Positions 53,937 to 62,466 of a stretch of 64,000 nucleotides of DNA are shown piece after piece (position 1 is the stretch's first letter; each line of letters starts with the position of its first letter). Below the pieces are notes generated by a model that searched no databases, was not told the origin of the DNA, and was given only the letters and a program-made list of their open reading frames with translations. The stretch spans positions 1 to 64,000 of the forward strand of contig NZ_JBGMEB010000009.1 of assembly GCF_041447285.1 (NCBI RefSeq), written 5' to 3'. The DNA comes from Methanomethylovorans sp041447285. GTDB lineage: Archaea > Halobacteriota > Methanosarcinia > Methanosarcinales > Methanosarcinaceae. The translations under genes and the position numbers were made by a program.

Positions 53937-54311
53937 ATGAAATGGCAAGGCAGATCAAGAAGAAAGTACACAGGTGCTAAAATAAAGGCTAACCGCTCAA
54001 AGAGAAAGTTCGAACTTGGACGCGAGCCGGCTGACACACGTCTTGATGATGTAAAGATAAAGCTGGTTTCCACAATGGGTGGCAACAGCAAAATCAGACT
54101 CCTCCAGTGCGATGTAGCCAACGTGACCGATGCAAGTGGTAAAACCCAGAAGACAACAATTGAAACTGTGGTTGGAAACGAGGCTAATGAGCACTACGTC
54201 AGACGTAACATCCTGACAAAAGGTTCAGTTATTCGTACCCCCATAGGTAATGCCAGAATCACCAGCCGTCCTGGACAGGATGGTGTGGTCAACGCAGTGC
54301 TGCTCAGCTGA
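53937..54311 (+). CDS. rps8e: Ribosomal protein S8e
   Basis: 124 residues of S8e: MKWQGRSRRKYTGAKIKAN at the start, RKFELGREPADTRL, VNVTDASGKTQ-like segment and VIRTPIGNARITSRPGQDG at the end. A small-subunit ribosomal protein. GAGGACATATT precedes the ATG. It is followed by an Lrp-type regulator gene and has its own upstream region. Confidence 0.95.
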   Translation: MKWQGRSRRKYTGAKIKANRSKRKFELGREPADTRLDDVKIKLVSTMGGNSKIRLLQCDVANVTDASGKTQKTTIETVVGNEANEHYVRRNILTKGSVIRTPIGNARITSRPGQDGVVNAVLLS

Positions 54312-54365
54312 GCACACTCCTTTTTTACATTTACTTTTTTCTAATTTCATGGGGTTGCTTATGAG

Positions 54366-54857
54366 ATGGATATTGAAACAAGGCATATATTAGAATGTCT
54401 GGAACAAGATGCCAGGGTCACTCATGAAGAGATTGCAACCCTGACCGGAATCCCAGTAGAAGAAGTCAGTAAAAGGATCAAGGAATTAGAGAATGCCGGA
54501 GTTATCCGTAAATACAGAACCATTATTGACTGGGACCTCGCAGGCGATGAGCATGTATATGCAATCATCGAACTGAAAGTGACATTAGAGCGCAATCGAG
54601 GATATCAAGCCATAGCTGAGCGATTATACAAATTCCCTGAAGTACGCTCAGTAAGATTATTATCCGGCCAATATGATCTTTCACTGACAGTGATGGGAAA
54701 GACAATGAAAGAAGTTGCATTCTTCGTTGCAGAGAAGATCTCAACGATAGAACAGGTACAGCATACTACTACTCACTTTGTACTAAAAACATACAAGGAA
54801 GATGGAGTTATCCTGCAGGAGCAAGAAGAAATCGATCGTTTGCTTGTGACTCCATAA
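54366..54857 (+). CDS. Lrp/AsnC family regulator
   Basis: 163 residues. A helix-turn-helix (about 5-55; RVTHEEIATLTGIPVEEVSK, RIKELENAGVIRKYRTIID) is followed by the RAM ligand domain (about 65-150; VYAIIELKVTLERNRGYQAI, VRSVRLLSGQYDLSLTVMG). Regulators of this type sense amino acids. It lies 28 bases before an aminotransferase gene, the common archaeal pairing, and probably controls the unit. Confidence 0.94.
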   Translation: MDIETRHILECLEQDARVTHEEIATLTGIPVEEVSKRIKELENAGVIRKYRTIIDWDLAGDEHVYAIIELKVTLERNRGYQAIAERLYKFPEVRSVRLLSGQYDLSLTVMGKTMKEVAFFVAEKISTIEQVQHTTTHFVLKTYKEDGVILQEQEEIDRLLVTP

Positions 54858-54885
54858 ACAACAGTTATAAAATACCTGGACAGGG

Positions 54886-56073
54886 ATGAACATGCAGAAG
54901 AAATGCAATTCAGAGAGATTTGTGGCAAATGTGATGACGAGAGTTCCCCCATCAGGAATACGAAAATATTTTGATCTTGCATCCGGAATAGAAGGAGTTA
55001 TATCACTGGGTGTTGGTGAGCCGGACTTTGTGACACCTTGGCATATAAGAGAGGCATGCATACATTCTTTGGAAACCGGCAAAACATCATATACTTCCAA
55101 TTATGGGCTGATTGAACTTAGAGAAGAGATCTCAAAGTTATATACTCACAAGAATGGCATTCATTATGATCCTGCTTCAGAAATCCTGGTTATGTCTGGA
55201 GTCAGTGAAGCCCTCGATGTGGCCATAAGAGCCATAACAAACCCAGGTGACGAGATAATAGTACCCCAGCCTGCCTACGTAGCTTATGTCCCATCAGTAA
55301 TGTTCGCTGGCGGTGTGGCAGTGCCTGTGATCACAAAACTGGAGAACCAGTTCAAACTAACTGCTGAAGATCTGGAAAATGCCATAACTCCAAGAACAAA
55401 AGCGGTTATTATGAATTACCCCAATAATCCCACAGGCGCAATAATGGGTAGAAAAGACCTGGAAGAGATTGCCAGAGTAGTCGCTGAGCATGACATAATG
55501 GTAATATCTGATGAGGTATACGAATGTCTTACCTATAATGGAGGACATACGTGCTTTGCAACTATAGATGGCATGAAGGACAGAACAATTCTTCTGAATG
55601 GATTCTCAAAAGCATACGCTATGACAGGATTTAGGCTTGCATATGCACTCGCCCCATTACCTATAATAAATGCAATGATGCGTATACATCAGTACTGTAT
55701 GCTTTGTGCCCCTATAACCGCACAGGTTGGAGCCATCGAAGCACTTCGCAATGGCAACGAAGAAATGCAGAGGATGGTTCGAGACTATGATCGTCGGAGG
55801 CACTTAATAGTGAGCGGCCTCAATAAAATAGGCCTCGAGTGCTATGAGCCAAAAGGTGCATTCTATGCTTTTCCCTCTGTGAAAAACACAGGTCTGACAT
55901 CCGAAGAGTTCGCAGAGAGATTACTCCATGAACAAAAAGTTGTTACAATCCCGGGAGATGTATTTGGACCAGCCGGGGAAGGTTTCCTAAGATGTTCATA
56001 TGCTACCTCCAAAGAGCAAATAGCTGAAGCTTTGGAGAGGATTGAGCGCTTCATGGAATCACTACAAGAGTAA
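54886..56073 (+). CDS. Class I/II aminotransferase
   Basis: 395 residues of the PLP fold type I family: PPSGIRKYFDLASG, VISLGVGEPDFVTPWHI, YTSNYGLIELREEISKLY, MNYPNNPTGAIMG, the PLP lysine in LNGFSKAYAMTGFRLAYA near 245, and the C-terminal Arg in FLRCSYATSKEQI. It resembles archaeal AspC-like enzymes; the amino acid is unknown (Asp, Ala or aromatic). Cotranscribed with the Lrp regulator. Confidence 0.94.
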   Translation: MNMQKKCNSERFVANVMTRVPPSGIRKYFDLASGIEGVISLGVGEPDFVTPWHIREACIHSLETGKTSYTSNYGLIELREEISKLYTHKNGIHYDPASEILVMSGVSEALDVAIRAITNPGDEIIVPQPAYVAYVPSVMFAGGVAVPVITKLENQFKLTAEDLENAITPRTKAVIMNYPNNPTGAIMGRKDLEEIARVVAEHDIMVISDEVYECLTYNGGHTCFATIDGMKDRTILLNGFSKAYAMTGFRLAYALAPLPIINAMMRIHQYCMLCAPITAQVGAIEALRNGNEEMQRMVRDYDRRRHLIVSGLNKIGLECYEPKGAFYAFPSVKNTGLTSEEFAERLLHEQKVVTIPGDVFGPAGEGFLRCSYATSKEQIAEALERIERFMESLQE

Positions 56074-56180
56074 TTAAAAGAGAAGTAATGTACACCTTGG
56101 TAGCACCTCATCATAATGATGATTAGTATGTCATGAAGTGTAGAAATATTAATATATAAGAAATAATCTTTATACTAATT

Positions 56181-56360
56181 ACCTACAATGAAAAACGGGA
56201 ATGACATTGGTGGTGCGCTTTGAGCCCCTCCACATGGCTACAAAACGAATTGGTTTGCACAAGAAGAATGTGATGGAAGGAGCAAAAATCCCCTCAAATT
56301 CCCGTCAAACAATTGCTCCAACTCACATTCTTCAACAATTCTTAAAAAGTAAATTTTTTT
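56181..56360 (+). ncRNA. Candidate structured RNA with possible pseudoknot
   Basis: GAAGAATGTGA (56263-56273) pairs perfectly with TCACATTCTTC (56323-56333), and inside it GGAGCAA (56279-56285) pairs with TTGCTCC (56313-56319). The hairpin loop has ATTCCCGT (56298-56305), fully complementary to ACGGGAAT at 56195-56202 upstream. TATA-like AATATATAAG (56151-56160) predicts a start near 56181, and a T7 run near 56354-56360 could end it. There is no open frame of note. It is flanked by convergent protein genes, so it would be a free RNA of about 180 bases. Confidence 0.6.
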
Positions 56361-56399
56361 AGAATATATCTTTGCAGATTGAAGATAAATTTCCCAAGT

Positions 56400-56783
56400 T
56401 TATTTAGAAGCAGAGTCTAAAAGCTCTTCCTCAAAGTCATCCAGAAGCCTATCCATTTTATTATACCAATCGTGTATATTCTGTTTAAGCATTTCCTTGA
56501 ACTGCATTGGTGGAATGGCAACGTACTCGTAATAATAGCCACCTATCTGAATAGACTTTGTTTCCCTATAAACCAGGCCAACAGCGATAAGATTTTGCAA
56601 TGAACGATATGCTGTACTTCGCTCCCTCTGCAAAAAATCACCCAATTCTTCTGCCGTCATGGGACCTTGCTCGAAGAGCTTTTTATAGGCCAGCAAGTCC
56701 AGATTCTTCAGTCCCAGAACACATTTTGCCACATCATCACATTTACAGTTTGCCCGGAGCATTTCATGAATGGAACTTGCCAT
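56400..56783 (-). CDS. Winged-helix regulator (TrmB-like)
   Basis: 127 residues. A Cys-containing start (RANCKCDDVAKCVLGL), then a winged helix (about 25-90; LLAYKKLFEQGPMTAEELGD, FLQRERSTAYRSLQNLIAVG), and a C-terminal coiled helix (IHDWYNKMDRLLDDFEEELL). The Cys group could bind metal or sense redox. ATG at 56783 with GAGAGG upstream is preferred over the start at 56822. The divergent promoter region holds two TTGTACA boxes, possibly its operator. Confidence 0.82.
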   Translation of the reverse strand: MASSIHEMLRANCKCDDVAKCVLGLKNLDLLAYKKLFEQGPMTAEELGDFLQRERSTAYRSLQNLIAVGLVYRETKSIQIGGYYYEYVAIPPMQFKEMLKQNIHDWYNKMDRLLDDFEEELLDSASK

Positions 56784-56823
56784 TGTGTGCCTCTCTATTA
56801 AACTACGTAAAAGCATAAACAAT

Positions 56824-56838
56824 TGTACAGTTTGTACA
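56824..56838. promoter_or_regulatory. Twin TGTACA boxes between divergent genes
   Basis: TGTACA at 56824-56829 and again at 56833-56838 are palindromic boxes nine bases apart. They lie where the regulator transcript is expected to start, opposite a shared ATATATATA TATA region (about 56857-56866) that could serve both the regulator and the gene at 56890. They could be autoregulatory sites. Confidence 0.45.
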
Positions 56839-56889
56839 AAACCATAACATCGATAGTTATATATATAGTTTCTCTGAACTCATCATATC

Positions 56890-57570
56890 TTGAAACCCAT
56901 TATACCAGAGAATGAACGTTCTGCAGAACCTCTTGATACAGAAATGATCATATATCATCCGGATATGAAGCGTGCAAATGAGTGGATACTGACTGAGTAC
57001 CAACCACCTGTCCGGGATTTCTGCATATTTGTACCCTGTGCAAAAAAGAAGCCATATCATGAAAGCCCATCGCACAAAATATTTGACAGATTGATTTTTG
57101 GAATACTGGAACCTGAACTGGTGCATATTGTAGTATTCGGCACATGTGGCATCACTCCCCGAGAACTAGACACCCAATACCCATTCATGGATTATCAATT
57201 CATGATGGGAAAATGCAATGTGTCAAAGATAAAGCGTGATTTTATCAAGATGGAAAGTGAAAGAATTGCACGTTACCTTGAAAAAACAAAAAATAATTAC
57301 AAATATAGAATAGCATATTGTATAGGTGACTTCAGAACAGCAATGGAAAAAGCTGTTGAAATGACATCTATACCTGTCACGATAGTTCCAAAAATAGAAA
57401 CTATAGAGAAGAACATCCAACCAGCTAAGAATTTTATCTACGGAAGCCTCAATCAGAAAGACTATTTGCAGGACCTGGCAGAAGCTATTAGCAAACCTCT
57501 TGGTAAATTAGTAGAAGATATCGACGAAAAAGAAGAAGTTATCAATGATAACGACTGGTATGTGTTATAA
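56890..57570 (+). CDS. DUF5591-type protein related to archaeosine synthase core
   Basis: 226 residues. FVPCAKKKPYHESPSHKIFDR near residue 50 matches the Cys-Lys-Pro-Tyr pattern of the core domain of ArcS/TgtA2, and VVFGTCGITPRELDTQYPFM follows as in that family. Full archaeosine synthase has additional domains (including PUA), absent here, so this is a stand-alone paralog that may act on tRNA or another base. TTG start is used; a TATA box lies 25-30 bases before it, so the message may be nearly leaderless. Confidence 0.75.
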   Translation: MKPIIPENERSAEPLDTEMIIYHPDMKRANEWILTEYQPPVRDFCIFVPCAKKKPYHESPSHKIFDRLIFGILEPELVHIVVFGTCGITPRELDTQYPFMDYQFMMGKCNVSKIKRDFIKMESERIARYLEKTKNNYKYRIAYCIGDFRTAMEKAVEMTSIPVTIVPKIETIEKNIQPAKNFIYGSLNQKDYLQDLAEAISKPLGKLVEDIDEKEEVINDNDWYVL

Positions 57571-57621
57571 TCATTGACAGTAAAATAAAAAAAGTGTGAT
57601 AGAGTCACAAACTAATTCAAA

Positions 57622-58350
57622 TTATTCCAGATATGGAGATTGAGCAAGAACCTGCATACCACTATCGCTAATATTGAGAACACGAACTTCGTTGATAGTT
57701 CCGGAACCCCTCATCTTCATAACATAGATAGATCGTTGAAGGTTGTTTCCTGCAATAATTCTTCCCAACTTTATAACCGAATCGGCTCCGTATTCCACCA
57801 TTTCATCAAGCCCGTACATAGCTCCTACTGTAATAACAGAAGTAACATCATGCTTCCGGAATACGCCAAATACATCATCTATGAGTGTCCTTAGCTTATA
57901 ATTGGATTCAATTGCAAGGAATAGAGCTTCAATAGAATCGATAAATATCCTGGTAGGCTTAAGTTCTTCGATCTTGCTTTCCACAAGTTTCTTAAAACTC
58001 TTGATTAGTTCAGATGGTGCTATCTCCACGCTTTTCTGTAACCTCAGACTTGGGTCTGTGATATCGACAAAGACTAGCAAACCTTTCTTAACATAGTCTT
58101 CTAATTCCCAGCCAAATGAAGTATTCATTTCCCTGACAATGGACTTTGATTCCTCAGAAGTGATTATACACATCACTTTTTCGCCTTTCTTTGCTCCTTC
58201 AAGGATAAACTGAGTTCCAAATATTGTCTTTCCTGTACCTGAATCACCAGACACCACGTTTGCCGTACCTTTGAAATATCCGCCACGTAGCATCTCATCC
58301 AATCCCGGAATACCCGTATTTACCCTTTCTTTGATATCTGCGTTAACCAT
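57622..58350 (-). CDS. RAD55/KaiC-like ATPase
   Basis: 242 residues: TGIPGLDEMLRGGYFKGTANVVSGDSGTGKTIFGTQF is the entry and Walker A (quoted in part of the same chain), MCIITSEESKSIVREM follows, and RIFIDSIEALFLAIESNY resembles Walker B. Similar in type to the protein at 35569-36369 but only distantly alike. Such proteins are presumed signal-transduction ATPases. A strong TATA region (TTTTATATATTATAATG on the minus strand, about 58449-58465) is located about 100 bases upstream. Confidence 0.85.
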   Translation of the reverse strand: MVNADIKERVNTGIPGLDEMLRGGYFKGTANVVSGDSGTGKTIFGTQFILEGAKKGEKVMCIITSEESKSIVREMNTSFGWELEDYVKKGLLVFVDITDPSLRLQKSVEIAPSELIKSFKKLVESKIEELKPTRIFIDSIEALFLAIESNYKLRTLIDDVFGVFRKHDVTSVITVGAMYGLDEMVEYGADSVIKLGRIIAGNNLQRSIYVMKMRGSGTINEVRVLNISDSGMQVLAQSPYLE

Positions 58351-58751
58351 TTAACCACCTATGAAAGTCTAGGCACATTTGTTATTTCATTTGTAACTTT
58401 TTAATGCTATCGTCAATGACTCAAATGAATTCATGTATATATTTAGCATTATAATATATAAAATAGTGTTTTGCGTTGTAAGAGAGACTAAAGAAGTATA
58501 CAATCCATTCATTAGACTAACATCGAATCATTCTGTATGATTTATCGTTGCAAAAGCAAGGCTTAATATTGTTCAAAAGAAATAAACAGTTTTCTAGTGC
58601 ATAGAGAAATAGCAGAGACTGCAATAGTATTATTTTAACTCAGGAGATGAGTATAAAGTAGGCATCGCAGTTAACCCGCGAATACCCATCCAATAAGTAA
58701 CACAATCTTGTAAGATATAACTCTCATTCCAAAGAACAAAAGGTGAAGATC
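58351..58751. other. Divergent intergenic region before hmgA
   Basis: About 400 AT-rich bases with no supported gene. It contains the minus-strand TATA region noted for the RAD55-like gene (58449-58465) and a plus-strand AGATATAAC (about 58714-58722) close to hmgA. AAAGGTGAAGATC just before 58752 is the hmgA ribosome site. I see no strong hairpins or repeats. Confidence 0.45.
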
Positions 58752-59999
58752 ATGCCAGATATAGAAGAAATCGAAAATAGCGAGAAAGAAATTATTCGAA
58801 AAGTGGTTGCAGGAGAGATATCTTTTCGAAACATCGAAAAAATGGCAACAACAGTGGACTCAGCAATATCCATTCGCAGAAATGCTCTAGAAGAGATCAC
58901 TAAAACCAGATTTGAAAATATACAGCATTGCACACTCGATACTGCGATAGCAACAAAGCGCAATATCGAAAATATGATCGGTGCTGTACAGATACCTCTC
59001 GGAGTAGCAGGTCCTGTAAAAATAAGTGGAGAATTTGCCAAGGGGGATTTCTATTTACCCCTTGCAACTACTGAAGGAGCACTAGTGGCAAGCACCAATA
59101 GAGGATGTTCGGCCATCTACGGCTCAGGTGGAGCAAATGTGCGCATATTCCACGAAGGAATGACCAGAGCACCGGTATTTAAACTTAAGGACGTAGTTCA
59201 AGCAAAAGAATTTGTAGATTGGATAAGACGACCAGACATCTTTGCTCAGATGAAGGAAAAAGCAGAAGGAACTACAAGGTTTGGCAAGTTATTATCTGTA
59301 GAACCCTATGTTACAGGAAATACAGTATACCTGCGATTCGTATTCGACACTAAAGATGCTATGGGAATGAACATGGTGACCATCGCAACTGAAGCTATTA
59401 CACACCTCATACAGGATGAGTTTGGTGCCATACCCCTATCAACTTCCGGCAACATGTGCATAGACAAAAAACCAGCAGCCATCAATTCGATACTAGGCAG
59501 AGGAAAAACAGTAATAGCCGATACCACCATCCCGGCAAAAATTGTGGAAGAAAAGCTTAAATGTAGGCCCGAAATGATGGCTGAAGTTAATTACCGTAAG
59601 AATTTGCTGGGATCTGCAAGGGCCGGAGCTCTCGGATTCAATGCACATTCCGCCAATATAGTAGCAGCGTTGTTCCTAGCATGTGGACAAGATGCAGCCC
59701 ATGTTGTAGAGGGTAGTACAGCAATTACAACAATCGAAGTTACAAAAAGTGGTGATCTTTATTGTTCAGTGACAATGCCAGCTTTACCTGTGGGTACTGT
59801 GGGAGGAGGTACTGGACTAGGTAGCCAGAAAGATTGCTTGAAACTTCTGGGTGTGCAAGGGCCAGGAGAACCAGCCGGTTCCAATTCTAAGAAATTTGCT
59901 GAGATCGTTGCTGCAGGAGTACTAGCAGGAGAGATCTCACTTATCGCAGCTCAAGCGGCAGGTCATCTTGCCAGAGCCCATGCAGAACTTGGCAGATAA
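58752..59999 (+). CDS. hmgA: Hydroxymethylglutaryl-CoA reductase (class I)
   Basis: 415 residues. All catalytic residues are visible: Glu in LATTEGALVASTNRG, Lys in MCIDKKPAAINSILGRGK, Asp in ACGQDAAHVVEGST and the C-terminal His in AAGHLARAHAEL. GTVGGGTGLGSQKDCLKLL is the NADPH-side motif. It makes mevalonate, the precursor of archaeal isoprenoid lipids. ATG at 58752 has AAAGGTGA upstream; the GTG at 58743 is less likely. A clean terminator follows. Confidence 0.97.
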   Translation: MPDIEEIENSEKEIIRKVVAGEISFRNIEKMATTVDSAISIRRNALEEITKTRFENIQHCTLDTAIATKRNIENMIGAVQIPLGVAGPVKISGEFAKGDFYLPLATTEGALVASTNRGCSAIYGSGGANVRIFHEGMTRAPVFKLKDVVQAKEFVDWIRRPDIFAQMKEKAEGTTRFGKLLSVEPYVTGNTVYLRFVFDTKDAMGMNMVTIATEAITHLIQDEFGAIPLSTSGNMCIDKKPAAINSILGRGKTVIADTTIPAKIVEEKLKCRPEMMAEVNYRKNLLGSARAGALGFNAHSANIVAALFLACGQDAAHVVEGSTAITTIEVTKSGDLYCSVTMPALPVGTVGGGTGLGSQKDCLKLLGVQGPGEPAGSNSKKFAEIVAAGVLAGEISLIAAQAAGHLARAHAELGR

Positions 60000-60021
60000 A
60001 GAGAAAAATGAACGTTAAGAT

Positions 60022-60046
60022 ATTGCAGGATAACCTGCAATTTTTT
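60022..60046 (+). terminator. Terminator of hmgA
   Basis: ATTGCAGG (60022-60029) and CCTGCAAT (60034-60041) form a perfect stem with an ATAA loop, continuing into a run of six T at 60041-60046. It is 22 bases after the hmgA stop and lies just before the convergent small gene. Confidence 0.8.
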
Positions 60047-60054
60047 ATCAGTTG

Positions 60055-60279
60055 TTAGAGAATATCTTTTGCCTGCTGTAGCTTTTGTGTGCATTCTTCC
60101 ATTTTCTGGGCAGCTTCGAGGATCTTTTCTGCTACTTCAGCATAGCCGGCTTCTCCGATCTTCCTGCCCCACTCATTAAAGCTCTTCACGTGGCTTTCAT
60201 TATGCTCTATCCAGTGTTCCATCAGATGGTGTATCCTATGTTTGTCGATATTTTCTGTCAATAAATCACTTCCTTTCAT
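60055..60279 (-). CDS. Small helical protein coupled to leuC/hacA
   Basis: 74 residues, helical and acidic, with HRIHHLMEHWIEHNESHVKS near the start, a His-rich pattern seen in small DUF8180-like proteins. Function unknown; the His residues could bind metal. The ATG overlaps the stop of the dehydratase gene by 4 bases, so it is translated with it, although no direct role in that pathway is evident. Confidence 0.75.
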   Translation of the reverse strand: MKGSDLLTENIDKHRIHHLMEHWIEHNESHVKSFNEWGRKIGEAGYAEVAEKILEAAQKMEECTQKLQQAKDIL

Positions 60280-61517
60280 AACTCCCGCGGATCGGTGATG
60301 CAGCCATTGATAGCTGAGGCTGCAGCTGTGGCGGGCGATACTAGATAAACATAACCTCCGGAGCCCATGCGTCCTCTGAAATTACGGTTAGCTGTAGATA
60401 AGCAGACCTCACCCTGGGCTATAACACCCATATGACCACCCAGACATGGTCCACACCCAGGCATACCAACAGTAGCTCCTGCCTCAAGCAGTGTAGTAAG
60501 CGTACCGTTAATTGAAGCCTCTTTCATCACTTCTCTAGAAGCGGGAATAATAATTGTCCTTACTGCAACCTTTTCACCTTTCAGGATACTCGCAGCAAGC
60601 TCCAGATCTTCGAGTCTTCCGTTGGTGCAGGTACCTATAAAGATCTGATCAACCTTCGTTTCCGGAACTTCAGATACACTCACCACATTGTCGACCTGAT
60701 GAGGGAGAGCAACCTGTGGCTCTATATCTGAAGCGTTTATATGAAACTCCTTCACATAAGTTGCGTCTTCATCTGCGTATACCGGTTCGTAGTCATCTGC
60801 CGCTCTGCCTTTTAGATAATCAAAGGTAACCTTATCCGCAGGAACTATGCCGGCCTTGGCACCCATTTCTATTGCCATATTGCTCAAAGTCATTCTGCCA
60901 GATATTGAAAGATCGGAAATCGTCTGACCATAGAATTCCATTGCTTTGTATGTAGCACCGTCTGCACCTACTTTACCAACTATATGCAGAGTCAGGTCTT
61001 TTGCTGTTACAAATTTTCTCAAGGAACCTTTACTTGTGACCTTTATTGTCTGGGGAACCTTGAACCAAAGCTCTCCCGTAGCAAATATTTCAGCCATGTC
61101 AGTTGCACCAACACCAGTACCAAACGCTCCGAATGCCCCATAGGTACATGAATGAGAATCTGCACCTACAATGAGTTTGCCTGGAAGTGCAAAACCTTGT
61201 TCTGGCAACACCTGATGACATATGCCACTGCCCACGTCATAAAAGTGCTCTATTCCCTGTTCAGAGATCCATTTACGAATATCAGAATGCAACGAAGCTG
61301 TATTCTCATTGTTAGCAGGTACAAGATGATCAAACGGTATTACGATCTTTGATGGATTCCACACAGAACTAATACCCATCTCTCTAAAAGCGCGAACCGC
61401 AAGTACACTTGTACCATCATGCGCCATAGCATAGTCTATCTTTGCCATAACAAAATCATCGGCCTTTGCATCCTTACCTGATGCCCGGCTAAATATTTTC
61501 TCGCTGATAGTGCCCAA
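60276..61517 (-). CDS. 3-isopropylmalate dehydratase/homoaconitase-type large subunit
   Basis: 413 residues of the aconitase superfamily: VIPFDHLVPANNENTASLHS, VGADSHSCTYGAFGAFGTGVG, IGTCTNGRLEDLELAA and GMPGCGPCLGGHMGV, which supply the three cluster Cys. Methanogens have two such enzymes: LeuCD for leucine and HacAB for coenzyme B and 2-oxosuberate. Which one this is cannot be settled without alignment, and the small subunit is not in the window next to it. The gene is followed by the small helical protein. Confidence 0.9.
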   Translation of the reverse strand: MGTISEKIFSRASGKDAKADDFVMAKIDYAMAHDGTSVLAVRAFREMGISSVWNPSKIVIPFDHLVPANNENTASLHSDIRKWISEQGIEHFYDVGSGICHQVLPEQGFALPGKLIVGADSHSCTYGAFGAFGTGVGATDMAEIFATGELWFKVPQTIKVTSKGSLRKFVTAKDLTLHIVGKVGADGATYKAMEFYGQTISDLSISGRMTLSNMAIEMGAKAGIVPADKVTFDYLKGRAADDYEPVYADEDATYVKEFHINASDIEPQVALPHQVDNVVSVSEVPETKVDQIFIGTCTNGRLEDLELAASILKGEKVAVRTIIIPASREVMKEASINGTLTTLLEAGATVGMPGCGPCLGGHMGVIAQGEVCLSTANRNFRGRMGSGGYVYLVSPATAAASAINGCITDPREL

Positions 61518-61649
61518 GAGAAAAACTCCGTATATAATGTTTAATTACAGTTAATTAAATCGTTTCCTTCATGACCTGATGTATCATAAAATCTTCGATA
61601 GAGTAATGAAAATGTCAGATCAAAGAACAGCTTCAAGTTCAAGAAGGCC

Positions 61650-61673
61650 TTTTGTAGATAAGATACTACAAAA
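61650..61673 (-). terminator. Hairpin after the winged-helix regulator gene
   Basis: TTTTGTAG (61650-61657) and CTACAAAA (61666-61673) form a perfect 8-base stem, just past the stop of the regulator gene at 61690 on the minus strand, and probably end its transcript. Confidence 0.4.
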
Positions 61674-61689
61674 AGCTAAACTAAAAGGT

Positions 61690-62064
61690 TTATGTCAGGC
61701 TTTTGAGCCTTTCGATGCTTTCAAGCACTGACAGTTTTTGATACATTACATCAGTTTCGATCCGCTGAATAATGTGGTCCAAAGGAACGACAAGTTTGTA
61801 GAGCTTTACAGGCCTTCCTTTACCTTCTGTCTTCTTTTCTTCGCGAACCTCGATCCAATTGTTGTCGCAAAGATATCTCATTGCAATACTTACTTCAGGT
61901 TGCCTGAGACCTGCTTTCTTTTCAATGGTCCTTGATGTGACCTCTTCACCTGTTGAAAGACAAGCAAGAACAAGGGCAACTGAACGGTTCATATTCAGTT
62001 TGCGTAAGAGTTCCACCATTTCAAATTCGCGTTCACCAATCTGTTCCGTTTTTCCGTTATTCAT
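61690..62064 (-). CDS. Winged-helix regulator with direct-repeat operator
   Basis: 124 residues. A winged helix (about 25-95; NRSVALVLACLSTGEEVTSR, GLRQPEVSIAMRYLCDNNWI recognition part, EKKTEGKGRPVKLYKL wing) and a C-terminal dimerisation helix. ArsR/MarR-like; ligand unknown. Two 24-base direct repeats and a TATA box lie within 75 bases of its ATG, suggesting that it regulates itself. Confidence 0.83.
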   Translation of the reverse strand: MNNGKTEQIGEREFEMVELLRKLNMNRSVALVLACLSTGEEVTSRTIEKKAGLRQPEVSIAMRYLCDNNWIEVREEKKTEGKGRPVKLYKLVVPLDHIIQRIETDVMYQKLSVLESIERLKSLT

Positions 62065-62072
62065 AGCATCAC

Positions 62073-62135
62073 CATACTGTAGTGCTGTTTTCTAGAACAT
62101 TATAGTGCCATCATACTGTAGTACTATTTTCTAGA
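62073..62135. repeat. Two 24-base direct repeats flanking a TATA box
   Basis: CATACTGTAGTGCTGTTTTC followed by TAGA (62073-62096) and CATACTGTAGTACTATTTTC followed by TAGA (62112-62135) match at 22 of 24 bases. Between them, read on the minus strand, is ACTATAATG, a TATA element for the regulator. A partial third copy (CATTATAGTGCCAT, 62098-62111) overlaps it. The spacing is 39 bases. Confidence 0.7.
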
Positions 62136-62364
62136 TATTATATTGGTAATAATCAATGTTTAGTTATAAGTTTATTCCAAATTATTTATATATAAAAAGA
62201 GTAGATGGTTTTCTCATTATTATGAGCACCTTTTTATAAAGTGAAGAAGAATATAACCTTACAAGAGAACAATGAATTTTCTATTAAAAAGACATTCAAC
62301 TAGAATATGATATAAATACATAAAACAAAACAACGAGAAATTGTATTCAGCATATTAGAAGTAG

Positions 62365-62438
62365 TGGGCCCGCTGCGATTCGAACGCAGGACCTCACGGT
62401 TATCAGCCGTGCGCTCCACCGAGCTAAGCTACGGGCCC
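62365..62438 (-). tRNA. tRNA-Ile (GAT)
   Basis: On the minus strand: acceptor GGGCCCG with CGGGCCC, D arm with AGCTCGGTGGAGC, anticodon arm CGG-CTGATAA-CCG with anticodon GAT, and T arm with GTTCGAATC. Discriminator A; CCA is not encoded. A hairpin lies 14 bases before the 5' end (62453-62466). Confidence 0.95.
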
Positions 62439-62452
62439 ATTTGGATAAGTAA

Positions 62453-62466
62453 CGTGCTTAATCACG
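62453..62466 (-). promoter_or_regulatory. Leader hairpin of tRNA-Ile
   Basis: CGTG (62453-62456) and CACG (62463-62466) with a CTTAAT loop lie 14 bases before the tRNA, in nearly the same sequence and position as the hairpin before tRNA-His. A TATA-like element further upstream (about 62490-62500) would start the RNA at the hairpin. Confidence 0.35.
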
